In this document: piece by piece, positions 17,009 to 26,176 of the stretch
How the letters are laid out: every line of letters starts with the position of its first letter
Position numbering within the stretch: the first letter of the stretch is position 1
The notes under the pieces: model-generated
The model's input: the letters and a program-made list of their open reading frames with translations, nothing else
What the model was told of the DNA's origin: nothing
The model's database searches: none
Program-made: the position numbers and the translations under genes
Assembly (NCBI RefSeq): GCF_900250115.1
Contig: NZ_LT984804.1
Coordinates: forward strand, 757,201-821,200
Origin: Cupriavidus taiwanensis
GTDB lineage: Bacteria; Pseudomonadota; Gammaproteobacteria; Burkholderiales; Burkholderiaceae
Direction: 5' to 3'
Length of the DNA: 64,000 nt

Positions 17009-18409
17009 TTACAGCGAGGCCTGCAACTGGCCCAGCCAGCTCTGGTTCAGCGTGACGCGGGCCCAGCGGCCCATGCCGCAGTGTCCGGATTGCGCCGGCG
17101 CCGCCGCGGCTGCCGTGCCCCCGGTAGCGGGTGCGGCCGCGCTGACGGAGGCCGCGCCGGCCTTGGCCGGCAGATTGCCCAGCGGGCGGTCGAGCTTGGC
17201 GATGACATAGATCTCGTTCTTCTCGATCGGGGGGAACGGCACGAAGTAGCGCGCCTGGTCGCCGTCCGGCGCGCGCGGCAGCACCTCGGCCACCGATGCC
17301 GGCAGCGCGGTGGCCACGCCGTCGACCTGCACGTTCAGGCGCGCACCGGGCAGCAGGTTGTCGCTGAGGCTGCGCGGGAATACCGCCACCACGCGCGTCT
17401 GCGCGCAGTTGCTGGCGCGCGCCAGCGTGGCGCCGGCAGCGACGCGCATGCCCGGCTGCGCGATCAGGTCTTCGATGGTGCCGGGCTCGGGCGAGCGGAT
17501 CTCCAGGTTGGACAGACGCTCGATGCGTTCCTGCTCGGTCGCGATCATTTCGTCGACCGACTTGCCGTAGGCTTCCAGCTGCTCCAGCTCTGCCGTCAGC
17601 TGGGCCGCTTCCGCGCCCAGCACCTGGCGGCGCTGCGCGAGCGTGGCGCTGGGGCCGTCGGTGGACGAGGCATAGACCTTGTTGCGCGACGCCTGGCTTT
17701 CGCCGATGGCATTGTCGAGCTCGGCCCTGGCCGCGGCCTTGGCGTTGGCCAGCATCGACAACTGGTAGCGCGAGGCATTGGTGTAGGCCTCGCTGACCGC
17801 GCCGGCCCACTGCATGCTCTGGTTGCGGTTGACCACTTCCTGCTGCTGGTCTTCCTGGGCCTTGGCCGAGGCCAGTCGCGCTTCCAGCGCGCGCACGCGC
17901 GCGGCGTGCTCGCGCTGCGCGGCGCTGTTGTAGCGCTGCAGGTCCTGATCGGTGGCGGCCATCAGCCGGCGGTTGCTTTCCAGCCGCGCCTTGGCCGAGT
18001 CATAGCGCTGCTGGTTGTCGAGCTTCTTGCCGGTCAGGTCGACCAGCAGCGAACGATCGATGTTGGGGTTCTGCACCACCATCAGCGCCTGGTTGGCGGT
18101 AAACGGCTGGCCCGCGGCCACCATCTGCTTCATCACCACGCCTTCCACCGGCGATGTCACCAGGCTGACCGGGCTGTTCACCACCGCGCGCTCCGACGAG
18201 CGCGTAAACACATTTGGAAACATGATCGTCAGCACGGCCCAGATGATAAACAGCACCACGCCGTAGCCCGCCATGCGCGGCACGATGTGCCACAGCGGCA
18301 CGGCGACCGGCTGCGGGCGCTGCACCAGCCCGTCGCCCGGTGGCTGGCGCAGCGGGGCGGCGGTCAGTGAGTGGGGGCGCGGCGGCGGGTTGTTGCGCTG
18401 GTCGGCCAT
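17009..18409 (-). CDS. HlyD-family membrane-fusion protein of the exopolysaccharide operon
   Basis: 466 residues: Pro-rich cytoplasmic N-terminus, one membrane helix (GYGVVLFIIWAVLTIMF), a barrel-sandwich half (VTSPVEGVVMKQMVAAGQ), a long coiled coil (about 140-300), the second half (EIRSPEPGTIEDLIAQPGMRV) and a beta-barrel domain. This is the adaptor that bridges an inner-membrane synthase to an outer-membrane channel, as Alg44 does for alginate and BgsB for mixed-linkage glucan. The ATG at 18409 has CCGGAGAA upstream; a TTG at 18427 is less likely. It is the first gene of the four-gene operon. Confidence 0.85.
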   Translation of the reverse strand: MADQRNNPPPRPHSLTAAPLRQPPGDGLVQRPQPVAVPLWHIVPRMAGYGVVLFIIWAVLTIMFPNVFTRSSERAVVNSPVSLVTSPVEGVVMKQMVAAGQPFTANQALMVVQNPNIDRSLLVDLTGKKLDNQQRYDSAKARLESNRRLMAATDQDLQRYNSAAQREHAARVRALEARLASAKAQEDQQQEVVNRNQSMQWAGAVSEAYTNASRYQLSMLANAKAAARAELDNAIGESQASRNKVYASSTDGPSATLAQRRQVLGAEAAQLTAELEQLEAYGKSVDEMIATEQERIERLSNLEIRSPEPGTIEDLIAQPGMRVAAGATLARASNCAQTRVVAVFPRSLSDNLLPGARLNVQVDGVATALPASVAEVLPRAPDGDQARYFVPFPPIEKNEIYVIAKLDRPLGNLPAKAGAASVSAAAPATGGTAAAAAPAQSGHCGMGRWARVTLNQSWLGQLQASL

Positions 18410-18852
18410 GGTGTTGTTCTCCGGCAAGCAAAGTCAAAAAAGCATCCCCGCCGGCATCCGGCGCATGGATGCCGGGCGAGCGTATCCGTCAGGCAAGCGT
18501 GCGGCGTCGCGCAAGGGCTGTCGCGCGTTGCCCGGCTTGCAAGTCCCCAATTCAGCTTGTTGTCTGCAGCACGCGCGATGTGGCTGGGCCGTATCGGCGT
18601 ACTTTGCAATCGGACCGACATACCGCATGCAGCGGCGTGCAGCCCGTGGAGTGCCCGGCTTCATCCAGGCAGAGTTGAACAATGGCCAGTCAATGGCCAA
18701 GACATGGCGGCCCGCTGAAGCAAAGATTCACGCACTCAGGCCGCCGCGGGTGAGTTAAGGCTAGTCAGTTGCCCCCGCGCTTGCTGTAAGAATGTGTAAG
18801 AGGAGGCTGTAGCACTGCTTAATTCGGCAGGGCAGCGCGGCGCGCAGATGCG
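18410..18852. other. Intergenic region of 443 bp upstream of the exopolysaccharide operon
   Basis: The region holds no credible gene. It must contain the promoter of the leftward polysaccharide operon and the end of the leftward MFS gene. No convincing -10/-35 pair was found. A doubled AATGGCCA (about 18680-18698) and a T6 run close to the first gene are the only visible features. Confidence 0.5.
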
Positions 18853-20319
18853 CTACTCGTCGCTGCCGAGCGGCGGCGCGATATGCTCGAGCGGACGGCG
18901 TTCGGCATCGATGCCGAAGCGCAAGGCCAGCAGCCCGGCGACGAACACCAGCGCCGCGCCGAAGCCGTAGCCCGCCGCCACCGCTGCGCGGCTGCCGCTC
19001 TCGATCAATGCGCCCAGCAGCAGCGGCGCGATGAAGCCGCCGGTGCCGGTGCCCACGGCGTAGAACACCGAGATCGCGAGCGCGCGCATCTCCAGCGGAA
19101 ACACTTCGCTCGCGGTCAGGTAGGCGGAACTGGCCGCGGCGGAGGCGAGGAAGAACACGACGGACCAGCACAGCGCCTGCGTGCGTGCGTCGAGCCAGCC
19201 CTGCACGAAGGCCCAGCCCGTCAGCGCGAGGCCGATGCCGGACAGCACATAGGTGGCAGCGATCATGCGCCGGCGCCCGACGTGGTCGAACAGCGGGCCC
19301 AGCAGCAGCGGCCCCAGCGCGTTGCCGAGCGCGAACGGAAAGATGTACAGCGCCACGCGCGCTTCGGGCACGCCATAGAAGCGCGACAGCACCAGCGCAT
19401 AGGTGAAGAAGATCGCGTTGTAGAAGAAGGCCTGCGCCACCATCAGCGCCAGCGTGACCAGGCTGCGCTGGCGAAAGCGCCGCAGCAGCAGGCGCATGAT
19501 TTCGCCCACGCCCGGGGCGGCGCGCCGGCGCATGGCCAGCGCCGCGCAGTCGGGCGACACCGGCGGCAGCGGCCCGTGGCTGGCGCGCACTTCGGCCTCG
19601 ATCGCGGCGATGATGCGCTCGGCCTCGTCGAGCCGGCCGTGCGTGGCGAGCCAGCGCGGGCTCTCCGGCACATGCCGGCGCACCAGCACGATCGCCACCG
19701 CCAGCACTGCCCCCAGCGCGAAGCAGGCGCGCCAGCCCCACACCGGGCCGAATACGCGCGCATCCAGCAGCACCAGGCTCAGCCCCGCGCCGAGCGCGGC
19801 ACCGAGCCAGAAGCTGCCGTTGATGGCCAGGTTCACGCGGCCCCGCACGCGCGCCGGGATCAGTTCATCGATGGCGGAATTGATGGCCGCATACTCGCCG
19901 CCGATGCCCAGGCCGGTGCAGAAGCGGCAGGCGGCAAAGAAGGCGAAGTCGGGCGCGAACGCGGTCGCCAGCGTGGCCACCATGTAGACCGCGAGCGTGG
20001 CCAGGAACAATCGCTTGCGGCCGAGCCGGTCTGCCATGCGGCCGAACACCAGTGCCCCCAGCACCGCGCCGGCAATGTAGAGCGAGCCCGACCAGCCTAC
20101 CTCGGTCGCGCTCAGCCCGAGCGTATCGGGCCGCTCCAGCACCGCGCCGACCGAGCCGACCAGCGTGACTTCCAGGCCATCGAGCACCCAGGCAACGCCC
20201 AGCGCGATCGCCACGCGCCAGTGCCAGCGCGACCACGGCAGGCGGTCGAGCCGCCCCGGAATGTCGGTGCGGAAGCTGGTGTCGGCAGGCGGGCTGGCGA
20301 GGGTGGTATCGGTTGGCAT
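18853..20319 (-). CDS. MFS transporter (sugar-porter/aromatic-acid symporter-like)
   Basis: 488 residues with 12 predicted helices. MFS signatures: GRMADRLGRKRLF after helix 2, GLGIGGEYAAINSAIDELIPARVRGR after helix 4, and GPLFDHVGRRRM in the second half. WVLDGLEVTLVGS in helix 1 is typical of SV2/aromatic-acid type symporters. The substrate is not evident. The ATG at 20319 lacks a ribosome-binding site, but TATACT lies about 10 bp upstream, so the message may be almost leaderless. It ends a leftward series that also holds the TRAP genes, 49 bp away. Confidence 0.8.
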   Translation of the reverse strand: MPTDTTLASPPADTSFRTDIPGRLDRLPWSRWHWRVAIALGVAWVLDGLEVTLVGSVGAVLERPDTLGLSATEVGWSGSLYIAGAVLGALVFGRMADRLGRKRLFLATLAVYMVATLATAFAPDFAFFAACRFCTGLGIGGEYAAINSAIDELIPARVRGRVNLAINGSFWLGAALGAGLSLVLLDARVFGPVWGWRACFALGAVLAVAIVLVRRHVPESPRWLATHGRLDEAERIIAAIEAEVRASHGPLPPVSPDCAALAMRRRAAPGVGEIMRLLLRRFRQRSLVTLALMVAQAFFYNAIFFTYALVLSRFYGVPEARVALYIFPFALGNALGPLLLGPLFDHVGRRRMIAATYVLSGIGLALTGWAFVQGWLDARTQALCWSVVFFLASAAASSAYLTASEVFPLEMRALAISVFYAVGTGTGGFIAPLLLGALIESGSRAAVAAGYGFGAALVFVAGLLALRFGIDAERRPLEHIAPPLGSDE

Positions 20320-20368
20320 TGCCAACCAGTATAGGAAACGGGTACCGCGGCGATGATGTGCGGCGGCC

Positions 20369-22306
20369 TCAGCGGTACAGCACGGTCGGCAGCCACAGGC
20401 CGATTTCGGGGAAGATGTAGAGCAGCACCAGCGCAATCAGCTGGATGCCCATGAACGGCAGCATGCCGCCGAAGATCTGGTTCAGCGTGACATGGGGCGG
20501 CGCCACCCCCTTCAGGTAGAACGCGGCCATCGCTACCGGCGGCGACAGGAAGGCGGTCTGCAGGTTCAGCGCCACCAGCAGTCCGAAGAACAGCGGATCG
20601 ATGCCGAAGTTGTCCAGCAGCGGGATAAAGATCGGCATGAAGATGATGATGATCTCGGTCCACTCGAGCGGCCAGCCCAGCAGGAAGATGATCAGTTGCG
20701 CCAGGATCATGAACTGCACCGGCGACAGGTTCATCGACAGCACCCACTGCTCGACCAGCGCCTGCCCGCCCAGCAGCGCGAACGCGGCCGAGAAGATCGA
20801 CGAGCCCACGAACAGCCAGCACACCATGGCGCTGGTCTTGGCGGTCAGCAGCACCGATTCCTTGACCACGCCGAAGCTCAGCTGACGGTAGGCGGCGGCC
20901 AGCAGCGCGCCGCCGAGCGAGCCGACCGCGGCGGCCTCGGTGGGCGTGGCCAGGCCGAACACGATCGAGCCCAGCACCGCCAGGATCAGCAGCGCCAGCG
21001 GAAAGAACGACGTCAGCAGCATCTTGAAGATTTCCACCCGCGCAAAGCTGAAGCGCCAGTAGAAATACACCAGCAGCAGCCCCACCACCGCCAGCGTGAT
21101 CCAGAACCAGCGCGGTGCCGCGACGGTTGCGGCCGCAGGCGTGGCTGCGGGACTGGCTTGCGCTTCGGTGGCGGCCGACGTGGCCGACGTGGCCGGCGTG
21201 GCTGGTGCGGCAGGCGTGGCCGGTGCCGCGGCGGCCGGCGCCGCCGGTTCTTCCGTCGGCGGCGCCGCCAGGTCGTCCACCGCCGCGTTGCTTTCGTCGG
21301 CGCCGCCCAGCGACAATGGCGCCTCGATGGCGATGCTCGCGGCCGGCGCCGTGAGCACGCTGTAGATCGTCCCCATCACCAGCGCCGTCGCCAGCGCCGG
21401 CAGCAGCACGATGCCCAGCTGGCGCGCGAACACGGCGCTCGGCACCTCGGCATTGCGCGGGCCCTTGAGCGCGCGCATCAGGCCCGCACCGAGCGCCGGC
21501 AGGGCATGGGTGGCGCCGCGCGCCTGCAGCGTGCGCGCCACCGGCGGCAGCGGCACCAGGCGCTCCGCCTCCGGCAGCGGCGGGGCCAGCGCGGGCTTGA
21601 GCTTGGCCAGGATCAGGATGTAGAGGATATAGAGCCCGGTCAGCATCAGGCCGGGAAAAAACGCCCCCGCATAGAGCTGCACCACCGAGACGCCGGCGGT
21701 GGCGCCGTAGACGATCAGCAGCACCGACGGCGGGATCAGGATGCCCAGGCAGCCGCCCGCGGTCACCGCGCCGGCTGACAGCGACGTGCTATAGCCCGCG
21801 CGCAGCATGGCCGGAAAGGCCAGCAGGCCCATCAGCGTGACCACCGCGCCGACGATGCCGGTGGCGGTGGCGAAGATCGCGCAGGTCACCAGCGTGGCCA
21901 CCGCGAGCGAGCCCGGGATCCAGGCCAGCGCCAGGTGCAGGCTGCGGAACAGCTTCTCGATCAGGTTCGAGCGCTCGACCAGGTAGCCCATGAACACGAA
22001 CAGCGGGATCGAGATCAGGACATCGTTGGTCATCACCGCATAGGCCCGCTGCACCATCAGGTCCAGCGTCTGCTGCACCGCGATCTCCGGATCGGCGTGG
22101 CGGTATGCCAGCCAGGCAAACAGCACGCCCATGCCCATCAGCGTGAACGCGGTCGGAAAGCCCAGCATGATCGCCACCACGATCAGCGCCAGCATCAGCA
22201 GGCCCAGGTGTCCGTTGGTCCAGTCCGCGGGCGCCGGCATGAACCAGGCCACGGCAGCGACGATCAGCACCATCAGCGACACGCCGAACCACAGTTCCTT
22301 CCTCAT
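20369..22306 (-). CDS. dctM: TRAP transporter large permease DctM, enlarged by a central insertion
   Basis: 645 residues against about 430 in ordinary DctM. Both halves of the family are present: GFPTAFTLMGMGVLFAWLAY, GGCLGILIPPSVLLIVYG at the start, and GLATPTEAAAVGSLGG, PVAMAAFYLKGVAP at the end. Between them lie about 200 extra residues (roughly 230-430) with two extra predicted helices around an Ala/Pro/Thr-rich stretch. The core imports a dicarboxylate-like substrate with Na+ or H+ coupling. Its ATG overlaps the dctQ stop (ATGA), so translation is coupled. Confidence 0.9.
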   Translation of the reverse strand: MRKELWFGVSLMVLIVAAVAWFMPAPADWTNGHLGLLMLALIVVAIMLGFPTAFTLMGMGVLFAWLAYRHADPEIAVQQTLDLMVQRAYAVMTNDVLISIPLFVFMGYLVERSNLIEKLFRSLHLALAWIPGSLAVATLVTCAIFATATGIVGAVVTLMGLLAFPAMLRAGYSTSLSAGAVTAGGCLGILIPPSVLLIVYGATAGVSVVQLYAGAFFPGLMLTGLYILYILILAKLKPALAPPLPEAERLVPLPPVARTLQARGATHALPALGAGLMRALKGPRNAEVPSAVFARQLGIVLLPALATALVMGTIYSVLTAPAASIAIEAPLSLGGADESNAAVDDLAAPPTEEPAAPAAAAPATPAAPATPATSATSAATEAQASPAATPAAATVAAPRWFWITLAVVGLLLVYFYWRFSFARVEIFKMLLTSFFPLALLILAVLGSIVFGLATPTEAAAVGSLGGALLAAAYRQLSFGVVKESVLLTAKTSAMVCWLFVGSSIFSAAFALLGGQALVEQWVLSMNLSPVQFMILAQLIIFLLGWPLEWTEIIIIFMPIFIPLLDNFGIDPLFFGLLVALNLQTAFLSPPVAMAAFYLKGVAPPHVTLNQIFGGMLPFMGIQLIALVLLYIFPEIGLWLPTVLYR

Positions 22307-22932
22307 CGGCCGGCTCCCGGCGGGTTGTCGCGCGGTGGCGGGGCCTCGGCCAGCTCGGCGGTGGGCGTGCCCTGCACCATCTCCTTGAGCTTGTCGACGT
22401 CGACCTCTTCGACATCGCCTTCGCGCAGGGGCCAGTGGCCACTGCGCAGGCACATGACGCAGCGGATGGTCTCGGCCACGCCCTGCAGCAGCAGCAGCGC
22501 GCCGGCCACCGGGATGACCGCCTTGAACGGATAGATCGGCGGCCCGTCGGCGGCGATGGAGGAGTGTTCGTTCTGCGCCAGCGAGACCTCGAAGAAGTCG
22601 ATGCCGGCCCAGGCCAGCGCGATCACGCCCGGGAAGAAGAACGCCAGGTACAGCACCAGGTCAATGCCGGCCTGCACCCGCGGCGACAGGAAGCCGTAGA
22701 GGATATCGCCGCGCACGTGGCCGCGCTTGGCCAGCGTGTAGGCGCCCGCCAGCATGAACAGCGTGCCGTACAGCATGTTGCTGGCGTCGAACACCCAGGC
22801 GTGCGGCGCGCCCAGCGCATAGCGCGAGAACACCTCATAGCTGATCATCAGCGTAAGGCCGATGATCAGCCACGAGGCGGCCTGGCCGACGAAGGTGCTG
22901 AGCCAGTCGATACCCAGCAGCAGGCGTTGCAC
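22303..22932 (-). CDS. dctQ: TRAP transporter small permease DctQ
   Basis: 209 residues with four predicted helices (WLSTFVGQAASWLIIGLTLM, NMLYGTLFMLAGAYTLA, VLYLAFFFPGVIALAWAGI, AVIPVAGALLLLQGVAETI). RYALGAPHAWVFDASNMLYG is the usual DctQ loop. It has a charged, Pro-rich C-terminal tail of about 45 residues. It pairs with the large permease whose gene overlaps it by 4 bp and with the solute-binding protein encoded 18 bp upstream. Confidence 0.9.
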   Translation of the reverse strand: MQRLLLGIDWLSTFVGQAASWLIIGLTLMISYEVFSRYALGAPHAWVFDASNMLYGTLFMLAGAYTLAKRGHVRGDILYGFLSPRVQAGIDLVLYLAFFFPGVIALAWAGIDFFEVSLAQNEHSSIAADGPPIYPFKAVIPVAGALLLLQGVAETIRCVMCLRSGHWPLREGDVEEVDVDKLKEMVQGTPTAELAEAPPPRDNPPGAGR

Positions 22933-22950
22933 GGCGCGCGTCCCGGGGAC

Positions 22951-24105
22951 TCAGCCGCGCTTGGAGAAGTAATGGCTGGTGGCCAGCCGGTAGTCGACGT
23001 TGGTATCGTTCTGCCAGCGCGTGGTGCGCTGGGCGAAGGCTTTCATCGAATCATTGACCTTCTTGAACATGGGGTTCTCTTTTTCCTTGCGCGCCACGAT
23101 CTCGTCCCAGATCTTCAGTTGCGCCTGCAGCACCGAGTTGGGAGTGGCGTAGAACTTCACGCCCTGCTGCTGCAGCGCCTGGTAGTCCTTGGAATAGCGG
23201 TCGATCGCCTTCATCGACATGTCGGCCGAGGCCGCCTCCACGGCGTTGGAGATCAGCGCCTTGAGCTTGGCCGGCAACGCGTCGTAGCGCTTCTTGTTGA
23301 ACAGGATCTCGAACTGCTCCGAGCACTGGTGGAAGCTGCGCAGCATGCAGATCTTGGACACGTCCTGGAAGCCCAGCGCGCGGTCCGAGCTGGCATTGTT
23401 GAACTCGGCCGCATCGAGCAGGCCACGGTCCAGTGCCGGCACGATCTCGGCGCCCGGCAGCGCGTTCACCGCGGCGCCCAGGCCGGTGAAGATATCGATC
23501 GACAGCCCGACGGTGCGGAACTTCAGCCCCTTGAAATCCTCCGGCTTGGTGATGGGCTTCTTGAACCAGCCCAGCGGCTGGGTCGGCATCGGCCCGTACA
23601 GGAACGACACCACGTCGAGATTCAGGCTGCGGTAGATCTCCTGCTGCAGTTCCTTGCCGCCGCCGTACTTGTGCCACGCCAGCAGCATGTTCGGATCCAT
23701 GCCCCAGGCCGGTCCCGAGCCCCACAGCGCCAGCGCCGAGTTCTTGCCGTACCAGTACGCGATCACGCCATGGCCACCGTCCAGCGTGCCCTTGCTGACC
23801 GCGTCGATCAGGTCGAAGGCCTTGACCACCGCGCCCGCGGGCAGCAGCTCGATCTTGAGGTCGCCGCCCGACATGTCGTTCACCTTGGTGACGAAGTCGC
23901 CGGCGAACTCGTGGAAGATATCCTTGGTCGGCCAGGTGCTCTGCCAGCGCATCGTGACCGGCCCCTGCGCCTTGACGATGGCCGGGAAGCCCATGGCGGC
24001 CGCTCCCGCGGCAGCGCCGGCGGCGCCACCCAGGAAACCGCGCCGGGACACGCCGCTTTCCCGGCCGTTGCTCCGCCCATCTGATTTCCTCGCCCTGGAT
24101 GCCAT
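22951..24105 (-). CDS. dctP: TRAP transporter solute-binding protein (DctP/TakP-like), Tat-exported
   Basis: 384 residues. A twin-arginine signal (SRRGFLGG followed by an Ala-rich core ending in VKA) directs export through Tat. TRAP DctP features follow: WPTKDIFHEFAGDFV, WFKKPITKPEDFKGLKFRT and EFNNASSDRALGFQDV. The layout resembles the TakP subgroup, which binds alpha-keto or hydroxy acids; the ligand is inferred only at family level. GGGAGAC precedes the ATG at 24105. It is first of the dctPQM operon. The 260 bp upstream hold no gene. Confidence 0.9.
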   Translation of the reverse strand: MASRARKSDGRSNGRESGVSRRGFLGGAAGAAAGAAAMGFPAIVKAQGPVTMRWQSTWPTKDIFHEFAGDFVTKVNDMSGGDLKIELLPAGAVVKAFDLIDAVSKGTLDGGHGVIAYWYGKNSALALWGSGPAWGMDPNMLLAWHKYGGGKELQQEIYRSLNLDVVSFLYGPMPTQPLGWFKKPITKPEDFKGLKFRTVGLSIDIFTGLGAAVNALPGAEIVPALDRGLLDAAEFNNASSDRALGFQDVSKICMLRSFHQCSEQFEILFNKKRYDALPAKLKALISNAVEAASADMSMKAIDRYSKDYQALQQQGVKFYATPNSVLQAQLKIWDEIVARKEKENPMFKKVNDSMKAFAQRTTRWQNDTNVDYRLATSHYFSKRG

Positions 24106-24365
24106 GACCGTCTCCCTCTGATGAGTGTGGGACTACCCGCGAGCGTGCCGGCCATGGGGACCGAGACCACTCGCCACTGACGCGAACACCGGAAAAGTCG
24201 GGAAAAACTGGAGCGTGCGGGGCCAGCGGACGCGCGGCAGGCCTGCCGACGGGCAGTGGTGCCGGGCAGGTGGCCCGTGATTCCCTTCATGGTAGGAAAG
24301 GCACAGGCAACCACAATCTAGGGATTACCCGCGCGGTGTGCGTCGGCGCACTTGTGGCCGCGGGC

Positions 24366-25061
24366 TCAGGGGCGCGCGATGCCGACCGTGAAGCTGGCTT
24401 CGAGCATTTCCGGCGCGTCGGGGGCCTCGCGCACCGCCATCAGGTTGGGGCGCGGACCCGCGATCGGGTCCTGCACGGTGGCGCGTGCCGGCACGCCGTG
24501 TGCACGGTAGGCCGGATGGCTGCCCAGGACCTCGCGGTTGAGCGCGTCGCTGAAATACAGCTGGCTGGTCAGTGCCTGCGCAGGCCCGAGCAGTACCTTG
24601 AAATGGATATGGATCGCGCGCGGCGCGTACCAGCCGGGATAGATCGAAGTGAAGGTGGCGACGCCGTCGCGGTCCGCCGGCTGGACCCCGCGCAGGAAGC
24701 GCGCGTGCCGGTCGCCGTGGCCTTCGCCGCTGTAGTGGCCCTGCGCATCGCAGTGCCAGATGCTGACCAGGGCACCCGGCACCGGCGGGCAGCCGCGCCC
24801 GGCATCGACCACCCGGATGCGCAGCCGCAATGGCTGGCCGGGACGGCCGTCGCGGATATCGGCGCGCACCAGGGCATCGTCCAGGTAGAACGGGCCTTCG
24901 GTGGCGGCCGGCGTCAGCACGCAGGCCGCGGGCGTTGCCGCCGCGGCCGTGCCCGGCGCGATGCCGGCCGCGGCCAGCAGGCCCAGGTCGCGCAGGAAGC
25001 GGCGGCGCGCCGAGTCGGGATCCGCCGGAACGCCGGCATCAGGCGCCGGGCCGGTTGTCAT
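24366..25061 (-). CDS. Tat-exported intradiol ring-cleavage dioxygenase-like protein
   Basis: 231 residues. The N-terminus has a twin-arginine signal (ARRRFLRDLGLLAAAGI), unusual since textbook intradiol enzymes are cytoplasmic. The core matches the protocatechuate 3,4-dioxygenase/catechol dioxygenase family: TEGPFYLDD, VSIWHCDAQGHYSG (first Tyr ligand) and YPGWYAPRAIHIHFKV, which supplies the second Tyr and two His of the Fe(III) site. It would cleave a catechol-type compound outside the cytoplasm; the substrate is unknown. It lies upstream of the TRAP operon on the same strand, 260 bp away. Confidence 0.8.
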   Translation of the reverse strand: MTTGPAPDAGVPADPDSARRRFLRDLGLLAAAGIAPGTAAAATPAACVLTPAATEGPFYLDDALVRADIRDGRPGQPLRLRIRVVDAGRGCPPVPGALVSIWHCDAQGHYSGEGHGDRHARFLRGVQPADRDGVATFTSIYPGWYAPRAIHIHFKVLLGPAQALTSQLYFSDALNREVLGSHPAYRAHGVPARATVQDPIAGPRPNLMAVREAPDAPEMLEASFTVGIARP

Positions 25062-25135
25062 GGTGGGCTCCGTGGTGGTTGCTGGCGGGCCGGACGGCGC
25101 TTGCCGCGCGTTGGCCAGGGGCCGGCGCGGCGGCC

Positions 25136-25351
25136 TCAGCGTCCCATGGCCTTGAGCATGGAATAGCCGTGGCTGGTGATGCGCGGCGCCTGGCGGCGGC
25201 CATGCAGGACTTCGAGGTGAACGAATCGCTTGTCGACCAGGGCCTTGAGGTCGGTCGGATCGATCTGGCGGGAATCGGTGGAATCGAGGGAATCCGGGCC
25301 GTCGCTCAACAATAGCAGCGTGGCAAGTTCATGCGGGCTCAGCACGTTCAT
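25136..25351 (-). CDS. Small hypothetical protein, possibly winged-helix-like
   Basis: About 70 residues beginning NVLSPHELATLLLLSDGPDSL, later LKALVDKRFVHLEVLHGRRQ and ITSHGYSMLKAMGR. The ELATLLLL..LKALVDKRFV..ITSHGYSML layout resembles a small winged-helix protein, but no DNA-binding role is shown. AAGGAG abuts the ATG at 25351 with no spacing, while a GTG at 25345 has perfect spacing and may be the true start. It lies 74 bp upstream of the intradiol dioxygenase gene on the same strand. Confidence 0.55.
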   Translation of the reverse strand: MNVLSPHELATLLLLSDGPDSLDSTDSRQIDPTDLKALVDKRFVHLEVLHGRRQAPRITSHGYSMLKAMGR

Positions 25352-25708
25352 CTCCTTGGCTAGAGGGGGGCGTTGCTGGGAGTCTGCACGGCGACTTCGC
25401 GCCGGCAATGAAAGGGCCGAAACAAAAGGGCGTCACACGATCGGGTGAGACGACACGGCACATGCGCTGCGCATGTTGCGCTGCAATGCCGCGGCGCGGT
25501 CGCCACAGGACGGCCAGGTGTCTCGCGCAATTCCTTGGTTTGACGGGAGGCGCCGCGCACGGTTCCTTGCTGCTGCCCACCGTTACATGTGACCTGCTCA
25601 GCGCCGTCATCACCTATATTAGCCGGTCACGATGACAAGGCGATGGCCATGCCGGCATCGTCGGCACGGAGCGGCAGCCAGCCGCTCCAGATCATGCCGG
25701 GCCAGCTG
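25352..25708. other. Intergenic region of about 357 bp
   Basis: I see no supported gene here. Short open frames in both strands lack ribosome-binding sites and family features. It separates the small hypothetical gene from the deaminase, both leftward, so it probably holds the promoter of the former. Confidence 0.5.
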
Positions 25709-26176
25709 TTACCGGCCCTGCCGCGCGCGCCATGCCTCGTACAGGTCGACGCCCTCGTCACGGGCGGGGACGTAGGCCAGCGTCATCTCGCGCTGCTCCA
25801 GCGGGCGGGCCAGTTCGACGTAGCCGCGCTCGGCGGACAGGTCGTAAGGGGCGCCGTCCTCGTTCGAATACGCGTAGTAGACGGCCTCGACCCCGGCCAG
25901 GTACATCGCCGTCAGGCACATCGGGCAGGGATAGCCGCTGGCGTACACGGTGCATCCGCTCAGGTCGGGCTTGCCCAGCGCGCGGCTGGCGGCGCGCACC
26001 GCCTGCATCTCGGCATGCGCGCTGGGGTCGCAGGTGGCATCCACCTCGTTGACCGCGCGCGCCAGCACCGTGCCGTCCTTGACCACCACGGCGCCAAAGG
26101 GCCAGGTATTGCGCTCGCGCACGTTCGCCATGGCGAGGCGGATGGAATCCAGCAGATAGGCTTCGGTTGTCGACAC
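25709..26176 (-). CDS. Nucleoside/guanine deaminase (cytidine-deaminase fold)
   Basis: 155 residues from a GTG at 26176, chosen for GGAG seven bases upstream; the longer frame back to 26314 is low-complexity Arg/Ala sequence without homology features. The zinc site is clear: DPSAHAEMQAVRAA (HAE) and SGYPCPMCLTAMY (PCxxC). Together with NTWPFGAVVVKDG and the C-terminal YVELARPLEQREM region it resembles bacterial guanine deaminase GuaD. It would hydrolyse a purine amino group in the cytoplasm. The exact substrate is unproven. Confidence 0.85.
   Translation of the reverse strand: MSTTEAYLLDSIRLAMANVRERNTWPFGAVVVKDGTVLARAVNEVDATCDPSAHAEMQAVRAASRALGKPDLSGCTVYASGYPCPMCLTAMYLAGVEAVYYAYSNEDGAPYDLSAERGYVELARPLEQREMTLAYVPARDEGVDLYEAWRARQGR

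Noticed and set aside
18273..18758. Plus-strand open frame of 161 codons in the gap before the polysaccharide operon
   Set aside because: It partly overlaps the membrane-fusion gene, has no ribosome-binding site and no recognisable domain.
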